DNA from: Thalassia testudinum
Lineage: Eukaryota; Streptophyta; Magnoliopsida; Alismatales; Hydrocharitaceae
DNA: 64,000 bases
Assembly: GCA_037157565.1 (NCBI GenBank)
Contig: JAZHRO010000046.1
Coordinates: forward strand, 12,870,501-12,934,500
Reading direction: 5' to 3'
Shown: positions 11,410-22,368 of the stretch, in pieces
Layout: every line of letters begins with the position of its first letter
How positions within the stretch are numbered: position 1 is the first letter of the stretch
Program-made: the position numbers and the translations under genes
Notes under the pieces: generated by a model
What the model saw: only the letters and a program-made list of their open reading frames with translations
Database searches by the model: none
What the model was told of the DNA's origin: nothing

Positions 11410-13066
11410 ATGCAGCTAAACCACTTAGGACTACCATTCAAGAAACCTGAATATCGAAGATCCATGAGAGATAGGATGATTGAGGATGCCCTGAAATTCT
11501 ACGAAAAAGAAGACAAAACCTCAACACCGGTAGAAAACATTCAGGTTGATGTGCCAACAACCACAACCTTTATCATAACTTGTGCCCAAGTACTATTGGT
11601 AGAAGCCACAAAAGGATCAACCCGTGACTTGCTCATTACTGGATACATTGAGATAGAAAAACTGCACAATCTTGAATACCTTCAATGTATGATAAATCCT
11701 CGACTTTGGAAGCAACACCAAGATAGTCTTGAAAAATGGGAAGAGATAATGAGATTAGTAAAATAAATTATTGACTAAAAGTACCCGTATATACCACAAA
11801 CAGAGGATGAACCATCTTGGGACAACATCGAGGATCAATCTGATCTCGGGTTTGAGGCACAAAATGGTTGTGGATTCCCAACCCAGATGGAATACAATGT
11901 GCCTGATATTAAAGAAGGTTGGGAAGCTCCAAATGCAGAAAAATACCATGTTGAGCCCATTCTAGACCATGAATCACCAGGCTTAGAATCCCAAAACTCC
12001 TGCAAGTATGAGAGTAGAACTGAACCTCTCGAGGGTGTAAATTCCGTCCCTTATTCTGATAAGGTAACCCTCGAAGGTTATTCGGACCTAGATTCTAGTG
12101 ATTCAACCCACATCCTAAGTCCAGAATCTAGATCTAAAACCTATTTTGAAGATTTCAAGGCCCCATATGAGGAAGATCAATCTTTCAATGAAGAATATGA
12201 TTTTGGGCCTCTATTTGATCAATATCCCTCGCCAACATCCTCAGAGGAACTAATCGATTTTTCAGAAGTCATACCGATTTACGATACAGAAACTGAGGAG
12301 TTGGACGAGTGGGGTTTCAATTGGGACTGTCCTACTAGCTTAGAACCTGAGCTTCTACCAGATAGGGACACCTTTTTAAGCTTAGAATTAACATCTAGGC
12401 TAGACCCTAGTCAGGCTGCTGAATATACAGCATATGATTTATTCTATGGTGGAACTCATGATCTTGAATCTCTTTCAAATTTTGATTTTCGCAAACTCTC
12501 CGACGATTTTGAATCTGATCATAACATCGAAGAAAATCTGTTTCCTGATTATAACAAGCCAATTCTCTTTGAAGCCACCTTCTCCACATATACAGAACCA
12601 ATCAAAACCCGTTCTCGACCCCGACCTGCAACCGGACTCAATTTCTATTCTGATTCACCTCTCACTGAGCCATTTGCAGATGATTCGACTCCATATCTAT
12701 AGCAGGTATCGGGTATTGATCAGATCGAAAAATAAGAGCCATCATTCTTTGATCACCCTTGTAGGGTTTTCACACCATACATTGATTATTTTTCGGAACC
12801 CTACTTTGACCAGGCTGATTCGACTCAGCCTAAACCTGAGTTTTCACTTCCATATCCATCTGAGCCACATTGCATATGGTGGGTTCCGCATCTGTTGATC
12901 TACATCTATCAACCCACCAGACTTATTGGATTTGGGCTGCATCATCAGCCCACTGATCTTAACAAGCACCTGGTTGGACCAACCAGGCTCTTTATCAAGG
13001 TGCTTGTTTTACAAAATTTCGCTGATTTGACCACTCCCTCTCCACCCCATTTTCCGCTCGGCTGAA
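11410..13066 (+). pseudogene. Long frame of unknown function in element A
   Basis: A single frame is open from ATG at 11410 to the TGA at 13064-13066, about 552 codons, interrupted by stops at 11764-11766, 11773-11775, 12700-12702 and 12733-12735. The product would be acidic and rich in Ser, Pro, Asp, Glu and Tyr (for example EELIDFSEVIPIYDTETEEL). It has no protease, reverse transcriptase, RNase H or integrase motif and no zinc knuckle. The first 40 or so codons (RRSMRDRMIEDALKFYEK) are recognisable in element B at about 22370-22470 on the minus strand, so the frame is a family feature. I do not recognise the protein. It occupies the place of gag-pol, and the terminal stop abuts the conserved GGAGGC-type 3' motif. 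Confidence 0.6.
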
Positions 13067-14640
13067 GGCATTGAATTTAGCGCTTAATGGGAGGCAACCC
13101 GTCATTCCAAAAAACAAAGACCCACCTAATTATCTATCTGTACTCCACGCCCATTGCACCTTGAGTTCAGTCTTAGACAGTTGATCTCACCTCCGGTACA
13201 CGTACCAGAGCTTGAAATCGTCTGCATCAGTCATTTCCGACCTGTTCACCCACCCGATGTATCCTATTTTAAGTCCCTGACCTCAACACTATTTCACACC
13301 CTCCGTTTACAATGAGGACATTGCAAAACTTAGGCATGGGGGGGTGATAAAGTGCATACATACAGAACTAAGAAAAAGTCAGAAGGATTCTCACAAAAAA
13401 TTCACATATGTCAAAAACACAACAAAACATTGAAAAAGAACAAAAAAATTGGAGGGAGGAAATTTTGTGAGCCACATAATCATAAGGAGGAGAAAAAGAG
13501 CAAAAATGATAAAAAGAAGCACAAAATGAAAAAGAAATAGTCATTAGTAAAAGATTAAGGGATTAACTGAAGTTCTAGACCAGATCAAGAAAAGAGAAAA
13601 AGAGAAAAGTGCTAAGGAGACATAACAAGAGATTAGCGGGAATGCTGATCTTAGGCCTCTTGGGCTAGATTCTTTAGCTTAAAAAATTCATGTATCTGCT
13701 AAAATCAGGATAATCCTCAAGAGGTTGGGGAAAATGTGAAGCTTAAGTATTAGGTCTAAGGCTTAGGAAGTATTCGACCTCATTAACTAACCTTCAATTT
13801 GTGGGATTCAGTAACCTAAGCACCCCAATTCACACATAGTCTAGTTCAGTGCGCATAAATATCAAAATCACGTAAAAGCGTTTAATGTTCCGAAAACGTC
13901 ACCTAGATTAGGAGCGACCGATCAACATAAGTTGATTTGGACAAGTTCCCAACGCGAAGAGGCAGGAAATTCCCCTCGAAGATGTGTAACAACATATCAT
14001 CTCCTCGGTGCTTGTCTCTTAGGATATTTAAATATCCTACTAGGGCCATGTAAGCACTCTGCTGGTTCAGATACCATGGGCGGCATTATCACGAAATGTC
14101 GATCGCTAGGGTCTGAATTCGGCCACGGAACGCCATGGGCGGGATTATCTTGAAATCTCGAAAGCCAGGGTTCTGGGGGTTGCCATGGGCGATGCTATCT
14201 CAAAGCATCGATAGCTAGGGACCCTTGAGGATTGATGATGGGGACGAGGAATCCGATACAGATCGTGTTGAGAAGCCAATCCGAAGCTAGAAATAAAAAG
14301 AAAAGAGAGAGAAAACTCTCCAAGCAAATAAATCTTCTATCTCTCTCTTACAAAAAATGCATTACAAACTGAACCTAGGCTAAAAATGTCTCAAGCACGG
14401 GTGCTTTAACCACAGAGTCCAACAAACCCTAGGTTAGTTTCTGTGGGCCTTAAAAACCTTTACGGAGGACTAAAGCTAAAGCGGGTCAGGTCCAGATTTT
14501 GGTTGGTACTTGAGTACCTCTAGGCCTATTGTCGGCATTCTGACCTAATCACAAAAGAAAAAGAGAAGCACTTATCATAATTGATGACAGACACTCAAGG
14601 TCTAGAACAGAAGTTAAAACTTTGAAATTTTGCTAAGGGA
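13067..14640 (+). other. 3' noncoding region of element A
   Basis: Contains, in order: TGGGAGGCAACCC (13090-13102), the CAATGAGGACATTG palindrome (13310-13323) followed by TTAGGCATGGGGGGG, an A-rich stretch (13345-13560), the 20-bp perfect palindrome TAGGATATTTAAATATCCTA (14020-14039) and three tandem units (14074-14232). The apparent Lys-rich frame at 13352-13540 is the A-rich stretch and not a gene. Confidence 0.7.
14074..14232 (+). repeat. Three tandem about 50-58-bp units, element A copy
   Basis: Each unit starts CCATGGGCG and holds TTATC or CTATC; the last has the inverted repeat GCTATC...GATAGC. Homologous to the arrays at 3243-3410 and 48989-49145. Confidence 0.7.
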
Positions 14641-14665
14641 CTAGCAAAAGCTAGGCATAGGGGTA
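14641..14665 (+). promoter_or_regulatory. Polypurine tract of element A
   Basis: CTAGCAAAAGCTAGGCATAG plus GGGTA immediately precedes the LTR start TGATGAG. Same block as in C, E, F and (minus strand) G and H. Confidence 0.75.
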
Positions 14666-15601
14666 TGATGAGAGCCTCATCATGAGCCATAACTAGCTCA
14701 TTTTGACCTAATAGAGAGAATAAAAGCTCCTACATAACTTAGAAGAGGGCTTAATTAGAGGAATAAGTGTTCTGAGAAGAAAACATGAAATAAAGGGTAA
14801 AACTGTAATTTTACCATTGCAGTACATAAACGGGATTTCTCAGAGACAAAACATAGGTCAAATGGTCTGAATAAGATAAAAAGTGGGTTGGTTCAATCAG
14901 AAATGGGTTAACGTACAATCTAGGAATTAAATGACATCTGGTAACCCTAAAATAGACCCGCTTAATTCAATAAGGTTTCGCTCAGGATAAAAATCAAGTA
15001 AACCCTCTAAAATTCATGGAAAATATCCCCTAGGGTTTAGAACATTCAATTTGTCCTTTGGAACCTAGTTTGACCTAGATTAGGGTCCTAGCTCATCAAT
15101 TGACCTAATTTGGGTTTTTGAGAAAAATATCCAGTCAAATGTGGTCAAACCTAAAATCCAACTTCACCATTGGATTTCTTAGGTCCAAATTAGGTTTGTA
15201 ACAAAATTTAGACCTAAGGGAAGGTCATCTTGACCTACTTTGCAATTTAGTACACCCAATCACATTTTAGTCCTTATCTTTTGAAAACCACTACATAAAC
15301 CCCCGTAACTTCCTCGCCACTCTTACAAGCAGGTCCCTCCGCCATTATTGGGGAGAAGTCCTGCTCTGGCGAGGATTAGAGAGGGAATACTCTCTGATTC
15401 CTCAGAGATCTCCTTCCAGATTTGGAAGGGAGATTTTCTGAGGAATGCCCTTCCATCTGAACTCAATCATGATCCCTGATTTGCACCCAATCTCTCTTGC
15501 GAACGCACGAGAGATTTGGGTCTCTTAACTACCTTCCATCTCCGGCGAGATGTCGGTGGCAGAAGGCTTGCCCTCCACGCACCATAAGCTCGGCCAGCAC
15601 C

Positions 15602-15609
15602 TATAAATT
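15602..15609 (+). promoter_or_regulatory. TATA box of LTR A
   Basis: TATAAATT about 935 bases inside the LTR. The B copy has TATAAA at the matching place on the minus strand (26775-26780). Confidence 0.55.
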
Positions 15610-16849
15610 AACCCCCAACTCCGGCAGCACCTCCTCAGCTCGACTTGGCCGGGATTCCACCTCAATTTCCTCTTCTTCTCCAACCAAGGGGTCCAGCGAG
15701 CTCCGACAAGCCCCCCTCCTCTTCCTCGTTGCTCTGCCACAAAACCAATGGCAGAGCCATCCTCCTCCGCGTCGCGCAACACCCACGTGAGCTGCCCAAG
15801 CCCCGTCGTTACCGCCGTCTTCCTCCTCTGGACACTTTCTTCTCCAGCGACAGCAGGTACTGCCGGCCGCCTTCTCGCCCCCTTCGTCCCTTTAGTTAGG
15901 TTAGAACTGCTCTTCTCTATCCCCTCTCTCATTTCCCTCATCTTATTTCACCAAACGCCCCTCAACCGCAGCTGCTCACCACCATCTTCTTCATCTCCAG
16001 CCACCCTCCGGCGAGACGCTCCCATCACTCCGCAGCCCCACACGTCTCGCTGACCACCACATAACCTCCGCCTCACCTCACTGAACATCCTCCACCCGTC
16101 CACAGACCCTCTACACCGCCACAACAGCCCCCCGACCAAACCCATCCGTCCAGCCACAGGGCAACCTAGGCACGCACGCCCAGGCCGCCTCGCAGCCTGC
16201 CACCTAGTGCCACACCTTCGCCGTGACACGGTGAAGGTGCTCCTGTGGTCTGATTAAGTCGCAAGGCTCTTTTTGTGTCAGGCAGGTTTCACGCTCCAAC
16301 TGCCATTAACGGTGACTCGAGGAAGCTACACACTTGCTCCAGGCTGCAATGCTCCAGGAGCCCAGGTCCAGCTAACTCGGGGAGGCCTCGCAAAGACATC
16401 TGTTCCAGAGAGTGGAACCGCGAAGCGTGCAGTGCTGCGATTGGAGGATGGACTCCTGCGAGCGCGTGCAAAAGAACGGTGGGACAGTAGTCCCACCTCG
16501 ATAAGCTGTGAAGTGCTGGAGTGATTTATATTGATTTTATGCTTTGGGCTGGTTGCCACCAAAAGCACATGGGGTGAGGTTCCTCACCTATACTCACCGC
16601 ATCATCCGTGAGCTCACCACACGGATCTGGCGACCCGACCTAACACCCTCCAGAGCACTCCTCGCGCACCACACCCACGCCGGTGCACCTGGACCCGGGC
16701 GCGCGACCCGACCCATTTACCCGGCTCTGGGAGAGCGTGCTGAAGAGTGATATACAGAGAGAGATAGAGACGCGGGTGTGGGTAGAGGGGTAGGTTTTGC
16801 TCCTCTTTGGTTTGTGCAGGGAAGGCAGAAGGGAGAAGCGAAGCTGACA

Positions 16850-17200
16850 CTTAGCCGCTGCTAGCAAAGGAAAAGAAGAAGGAAGGAAGCCCTCGTAGAG
16901 GAAAAAGAGAAAGGCAAGGCAAAAGGAAGAGGCGAAGGAAAAAGAGAAGAGGAACTGAAGAAGAAAGAAGAAATAAAAAGAAAAGGTAAAGATAAGCAGA
17001 AGAAGAAGAGAAGCTGAAGGCAAGGGAAATAGAACCAAGGAACGAAGAAGAAGAGAAAGCAGAACCAAGGAGAAGAAGATCCGCAGAGGAAAATAAGAAG
17101 AAAGAAGCAAGGCAACTGTAGAGAAGAAAGAAGAAGCACAAAGAAGAAAGGAAGAAAATCAGAAGTCAGAAGAACAAGAACAAGAAAGGAGAAAACATAT
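16850..17200 (+). repeat. Purine-rich tract in LTR A
   Basis: About 350 bases of almost pure A and G with GAAGAA runs. The equivalent tract of B is pyrimidine-rich on the plus strand at 23960-24430, and C has one at 59428-59740. Confidence 0.8.
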
Positions 17201-18109
17201 TTTTAAGACGTCCGATCCTATGATCAGACGTCCAAATTTCTTCTTTTTGCCACAATTGACCTTTAAACTCATGCATTTATATTTGAATTAAGTTTTGAGT
17301 AATTAAAGTGTTTAATTACATTCTTGAGATTAGTAATAAATTCCAATTGCTCCCTGTGTTCGACCTCGAATACTTAGGTTTTCGAGTAATAAATCTTTAT
17401 TTGTTGATAATGCTTGATCACCTATACTACGACGTAACTAACTGTTAGAACACGATCGAGACCGCGTCAACAATAGCAATCCTCACTATTTCAAAAAAAA
17501 ATTGACTCTGCTGATCTTTTGAACTTGGTTGGAATCATTTCTCAAATTGCCTCAATCATTAATATTTTTACATCTCAACCTAAATCAGATTTGATCTTTA
17601 CAAGATTCACTCTTATCTTTCTAAGATTTTTATATAGGAATCTGATTTTGGTTCTGTGAGATCTATTTTAGGCCATCTCAAGATAAGTTTTTACCGGGTG
17701 GTCTTATCTGTTTTTCTATTTTTAAACCAATTCTTCCATAACTCCTTTGTTTTTACCATACATATTCTTTTTAGGAGTTCTTTACTAGCGTTTACGCCTA
17801 GCTGAAGGCGTAAAACTTAGCATTTTGTACATAGTTGTTTCCTGCTTTCTACACTTTTCTCTTCCCATACACTTTTCTTATTTTTCACTTCATCTTACAC
17901 TGATTACCTTCATTTAGTCTGACTGTCCACTCTAACCATTGGTCAGAATTCAAATCGTTTGCACAGAGATCTTTGATCTCCTCTATCCGACTCCTTCCAT
18001 CACCCTACACTAAATGAACTGTAATATATTTTCACCCTTCTTACAATAAGGACATTGTAAAATTTTGGCTTGGGGAGGTGTGAAGTGAAATTTTCACTTC
18101 AAGTGTATG

Positions 18110-18360
18110 TGTAGAGAAAATATATAAATAAAAAAACACATAAAAATTAAATACCCACGAAATTTTAAAAGAAATGGAAATACCAAAAATTCTAAAAATT
18201 TTAAAATAAAAAATTTCATAAAAATTTGAAAAATTTTAAAAAAATTCATAAAAATTAGAAAATTTTATAAAACATAAAAATAAAAATATATAAATACAAA
18301 AATTTGCAAATTGAAAAATTATAAAAATAATAAAAGGGGTGTTTACATCTAGAAGAAAAA
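18110..18360. repeat. A-rich low-complexity stretch
   Basis: Runs of AAAATT, TAAAAA and ATAAAT with almost no G or C. It lies just downstream of the palindrome, as similar stretches do in A (13345-13560) and F (48450-48472). Confidence 0.8.
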
Positions 18361-19183
18361 AAGAAGAAACAAAAAAATATATTTATATAAATATATTTAG
18401 AGCTTAATTTTCTTTTAGGTCAGAAACCAAATATACAATGTATATATATAAGAGCATTAAATTCTTATTTAGATTTTTACTTATAACATTTTGTAAAAAC
18501 ACACTTTTATTTGCAAAATCTTAAAATAAGATTTTATTTGAATTAGAATCTTTAACCTTAAAGCTTTCTTTTTTCTATTCTTACCCTGAAATTAAGAAAA
18601 CTAAGGTGTATTAAGTTTAAAACTTAAGTTTTAGAATTAAATTGTAACTTTTTAATCAATTAGGTTAAGCAATCCTTTTGTTTTTTGAATACTTGATTTT
18701 ATCATAAAGTTAAGTAAAAAGGCCAAATATTCAGAATTAATTAAATAGAGAGTTAGTAGAATCTTAGTCTTCAAGTCTATCAGGCTATAGTTAGCTTAAT
18801 CAACTAAAGGAGATTTGGCTAGACTTGGTAAGTTTTGTCTTGACAGATACTATAGGTGGAAACTAAAAGTTTAAAGAACCTGAGAGTGAATGGCTTCATT
18901 GTCCAAGCTCTAGTTTGAGAGCTAAGTAACCTAAACATCCAAAAATCATACACATAGAATTGTCTTGATGGCATCTAAGACCATGAAAACACAGAGGTTA
19001 AGAGATCGATTCTAAACCCTCTTTAGTCCAAGGATTTCCGCGGGACGATTCTTGAAAGGGTGAAGGATGTGCCACTCACCTAGAAAAAGGATTTGAAGCA
19101 TAAAGTTAGTTAGAAAAATGAGAAGGGGGAGAAAAAATAAAAAAATAAAATAAAACACCCTACAGTTAAGTACCTTGCTACAA

Positions 19184-19188
19184 ATGGG
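19184..19188. repeat. Target site duplication ATGGG, left copy
   Basis: Matches ATGGG at 20882-20886 on the other side of LTR D2. Confidence 0.85.
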
Positions 19189-20197
19189 TGATGTAAACAT
19201 GTTTACATTTCATAAGATGTCTATTTATGCATGTGCTCAAGCATAAAATTGCATTGCATACTATAAATATTGCATAGCATGCATCATCTTGCATTTAGAT
19301 TAGTTTGAATAAAATGGAGGCTAATTGTCTCCTTTTATGTTCAGGGACAAGGCAAAATTTTTATCGAGGCCTCGGATCGAAGATCCAACTGTACAGATGT
19401 GATCAGGGCGACGATTGGAGTTCAACGACTCCAAGATCACTCTAATCAGACATCTGTAGCATCAGATAGAGATCGGGGAACCCTAGAAGATCAGGGCCAA
19501 TATGGTGTGAATCCATACTTCAAACGACAAATCCAACCGCACGGATGGTTTCGAATCAATGATCGCAGCCTAACAACAAGAAAATCGACTCAATCCAATA
19601 ACCGTGGCACCATCTACACCATCCAGAAGATGGACAACCAAGATGGCGCCATGTAGCGCCATCTTAGCTACCCAATCGGCCGCTACACCCGTCGTGCCCT
19701 CTCTTCCTTGATGATTCTCTACTGTTGGATGCACATCCAACGGCTGTGGATGCGCGCGCATAAATTGTAAGTGCAACACAAACGCACTTATAGTGCGTTG
19801 GTTGAACGCGCTTTTGCGAAGCACAGGCGAGCGTTCGAATAGTGAGGAGCGGGCGAGCGAGCGGGGGCAAGGAGCGTTGTATCGTCATCAATCAGCTACG
19901 GGCTCTCAATAGCGCCCACACGCTATTGCACACTCACGCGTAACGTGAGATCGCATGTAGCGAGCGCACGCTAAGGAGGTGCGACGAGGAGCGCTCTCAG
20001 TCGTTCAATCTCACGATCGAATGGCCGAGATTTGAAGATCATGGGCAGGCGTTTAAAGAGAGGAGGCGAGCGTGCGCGCACGTGTCGCCCTACTACGCCC
20101 ACGTTCGGACCTTTAGCAACAGTTTTATCCATCACTAAAGGTCCAGAATTAATGTTTTTCAAATTAAAAAGACCAAATTGCCCTCACTCCTTGCAAC

Positions 20198-20205
20198 TAT
20201 AAAAG
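20198..20205 (+). promoter_or_regulatory. TATA box of LTR D2
   Basis: TATAAAAG, at the place equivalent to 670-677 in D1. Confidence 0.65.
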
Positions 20206-20262
20206 GAGACCCCCTCCATACAAAATTCTCATCCCTTCTTTCTCTTCTCTCCCTCGCCAAAG

Positions 20263-20304
20263 CTCAAGAGAAGCTTGTCCCACACCTGGGATGCTTCTCA
20301 AGAG
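20263..20304 (+). other. Stem-loop in the leader of LTR D2
   Basis: GAGAAGC/GCTTCTC stem enclosing an inner TCCCA/TGGGA stem. Compare 738-780. Confidence 0.5.
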
Positions 20305-21850
20305 ATAAAGTCCAATTTTTGTCTCCCTTTCGGAAGTGGATCTCGTGACAACGACAACGTGCTGCCCCATTCCTGTTCTTCTCGCTTCGTCCTCCTTCAT
20401 CCTACTCCGTTCCTCGTCTTCCAGGCGTCGTCCCGTCCGGCTCGTCCTCCAATCGATCGTCGAGGAGGATAATTCTCTCTCCATTCTTATTAATGCTTTC
20501 TAGAGTAGATTTACTGCTTTCTAGTGTAATCATTTTCTGCTTTCTAGTCGTAATGTTTAGTGTAAGGAACAATCTTTTTGATAATGAATTCCATGTTCAT
20601 TCTACATCTCTTTTTTGGTTTTTGTTTATAATATTCTCTCTCTCTCATTCTCTCTCTCTTCTATTTAGTGTAAATAGATAGATAGTTTCTAATCAATTAA
20701 TTTACTTCATGACAAATAAACAAATACGTATTTTTAAATAAACGTCCACCTCCCTGAGTTCAACCTGGGATTTCTATTCCGGTATAAATTTTATTTATTA
20801 AACACGAGTTCTTCACTTTCAAACTACAACAGCAGGTTTTCAAAATCAAATACATTAGCGTAGTAACTTGTAGCTTCAACAATGGGTACTTATGCAGTTT
20901 TTCCATAAAAATAAAGCATCTCGGTATCAATAGATGCCACCCTTCCTTGCATCAAATAAAAGAACACCTCGCTACATATGGGTGTTCTAACCTATAGAAA
21001 AAGTTGAAAAAAATATATAGAGGTCAAAAATTAGGAATAAGAGACCCAGTGGTCCACCGGGGAGATATACACAAAAAGTGTTGACCTCAGGATAGAAAAC
21101 TAGTGAGGAGAAAGCAACCAAACCTGAGTAAGGCCAAGCCAAAGGCTTGAATTGGAATAATCTCAATTGGAAATTGATGTCTTAAGATTTGAATTTTTGC
21201 AAATTTGGATGCCTTTAGGATAACTCTCTTCACAAGCACAGATGTTTTAAAATCATAGCTGCTAAACCTTGGTATTAGGTAATGAAGCCTAAGAAATCGG
21301 GTTTTGAGGATTTGCAGTTGAGACCTAAAGGAGAAGGATTGACAAAATCCTAGGTCTAGAAGTTTGTCCTTAGTGCTGTAGGCTAGTAGATTAAAGTTTT
21401 ACTACTCTAAGTTTGATTAATGATGAATATCTGGTTAATTTGCTTAAACATAGATTGATAGAAATCAAATAACATAACAAAGGATTAACTTAAGTCTATT
21501 GAGTTTTTGAGTTAAAATTTAATTTCCAACTCTTAGGTTTTGTCTTCTTAAAACACTTTGAATTCTAAGTTTTAAGGGTTAAGAATGATTATAAAGAATA
21601 AGTGATTTTTGAGATTCTAATTTTTGATAAAATTCTTGTTAACTCTGTTTTTAATAATGTGTGTTTTGAAGATGTTTTCAATTTAAGTCTAAGTAAGGAA
21701 ATTTTCACAAAATGCTCTGTATATTAGTTATATATATTAAATCTAAAAAAATCTAATTCTGACCTAAGCTTTCCTCTACGTAATTCTTATTTATATTAAT
21801 TTAAACCCAAGTGCTTTAAATCATTATATTTTTAGTTAATTTTTCTAGGG

Positions 21851-21876
21851 ACTAGCAAAACTTTGGCTTAGAGGTA
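21851..21876 (+). promoter_or_regulatory. Polypurine tract of element C
   Basis: ACTAGCAAAACTTTGGCTTA plus GAGGTA directly before TGATGAAAAG. Same block as in A, E and F, with a weaker G run. Confidence 0.7.
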
Positions 21877-22368
21877 TGATGAAAAGCTCATCATGGTTTC
21901 TAATTACCCCTAATTAACTATTCTTCCTAGTTAATTAGCTAGAAATATGTAAATATATGGGTTAATTATTAATAAGGGATAAATAGTAAAGGACCTTAAA
22001 ATAAGTTAAAAATGCTATATTATCATCCAATTAGTATTATTAATAATTTAATTAATAATTGGACTCAAAATATTATCAGCAATTCATTTAATTAATGTGT
22101 TGACTAGCTTAAGTATAATATATACCTAAGTATGTAATAACTTAAGTAACATTACTTAATTAAATAAATTAATCTAAAAAGGTCAAAAATGTAAATTCAA
22201 GGTCTAAATAAAATAATTGTCTTATTTATAATCATATATAAAAAGTTGAAAAAGATTTAAATTAAAATAAACCTTAAAAACCTGAGTTTACATTTTAGTC
22301 CTTATATTTTATTTCAATAGGGTCCTTATTCTTCATTTAGGTCCTTAGCTTTCATCATGATTAAGTCC
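21877..22368 (+). mobile_element. 3' LTR of element C, first part
   Basis: Starts TGATGAAAAGCTCATCATGG after the polypurine tract, and its U3 resembles that of A (TTAGTCCTTAT near 22298). The match to C-type LTR stops at about 22368, where reverse-oriented B sequence begins. The LTR resumes at 56854. The junction is placed to within about 5 bases by comparing B with A. Confidence 0.65.

Larger units (their letters stand above)
14666..17472 (+). mobile_element. 3' LTR of non-autonomous element A
   Basis: TG...CA bounded (TGATGAGAGC ... GTCAACA), about 2.8 kb. U3 of about 935 bases leads to a TATA box at 15602 (TATAAATT). The leader is GC-rich, with GTGAGG-type blocks near 16570. A purine-only-like tract of about 340 bases (16850-17200) follows, then a U5 with CTCCCTGTGTTCGACCTCG (17351-17369). 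It aligns, in reverse orientation, with the split 5' LTR of B (23693-26881 plus 56018-56853) and more weakly with solo LTR I. Many of the short frames here are low-complexity shadows. Confidence 0.8.
19189..20881 (+). mobile_element. Solo LTR of family D (copy D2)
   Basis: TGATGTAAAC ... CTTCAACA, 1693 bases, flanked on both sides by ATGGG (19184-19188 and 20882-20886), so both ends and the 5-bp target duplication are intact. No internal region is present, which is the expected product of LTR-LTR recombination. Contents: a 16-bp palindrome at the left tip (19192-19207), a TATA box (20198-20205), a leader stem-loop (20263-20304), TCTC repeats near 20635-20665 and the U5 motif near 20750. It is inserted in element C. 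Confidence 0.92.
17473..21850 (+). mobile_element. Internal region (3' noncoding part) of element C
   Basis: No protein-coding similarity. Landmarks identify the stretch between the end of a coding region and the LTR: CTGAAGGCGTAAAACTTAGC (17803-17822), the palindrome CAATAAGGACATTG (18044-18057) followed by TTGGCTTGGGGAGG, an A-rich stretch (18110-18350), and CCGGGGAGATATACAC (21057-21072). The last motif is shared with G and H. Solo LTR D2 (19189-20881) interrupts it. The upstream half of C is not present; element A abuts it at 17472/17473. Confidence 0.6.

Noticed and set aside
16640..17141. Overlapping minus-strand frames of 92-156 codons rich in Ser, Leu and Phe
   Set aside because: They are the complement of the purine tract of LTR A; a tract without stops on one strand gives open frames in several phases, and no motif is present.
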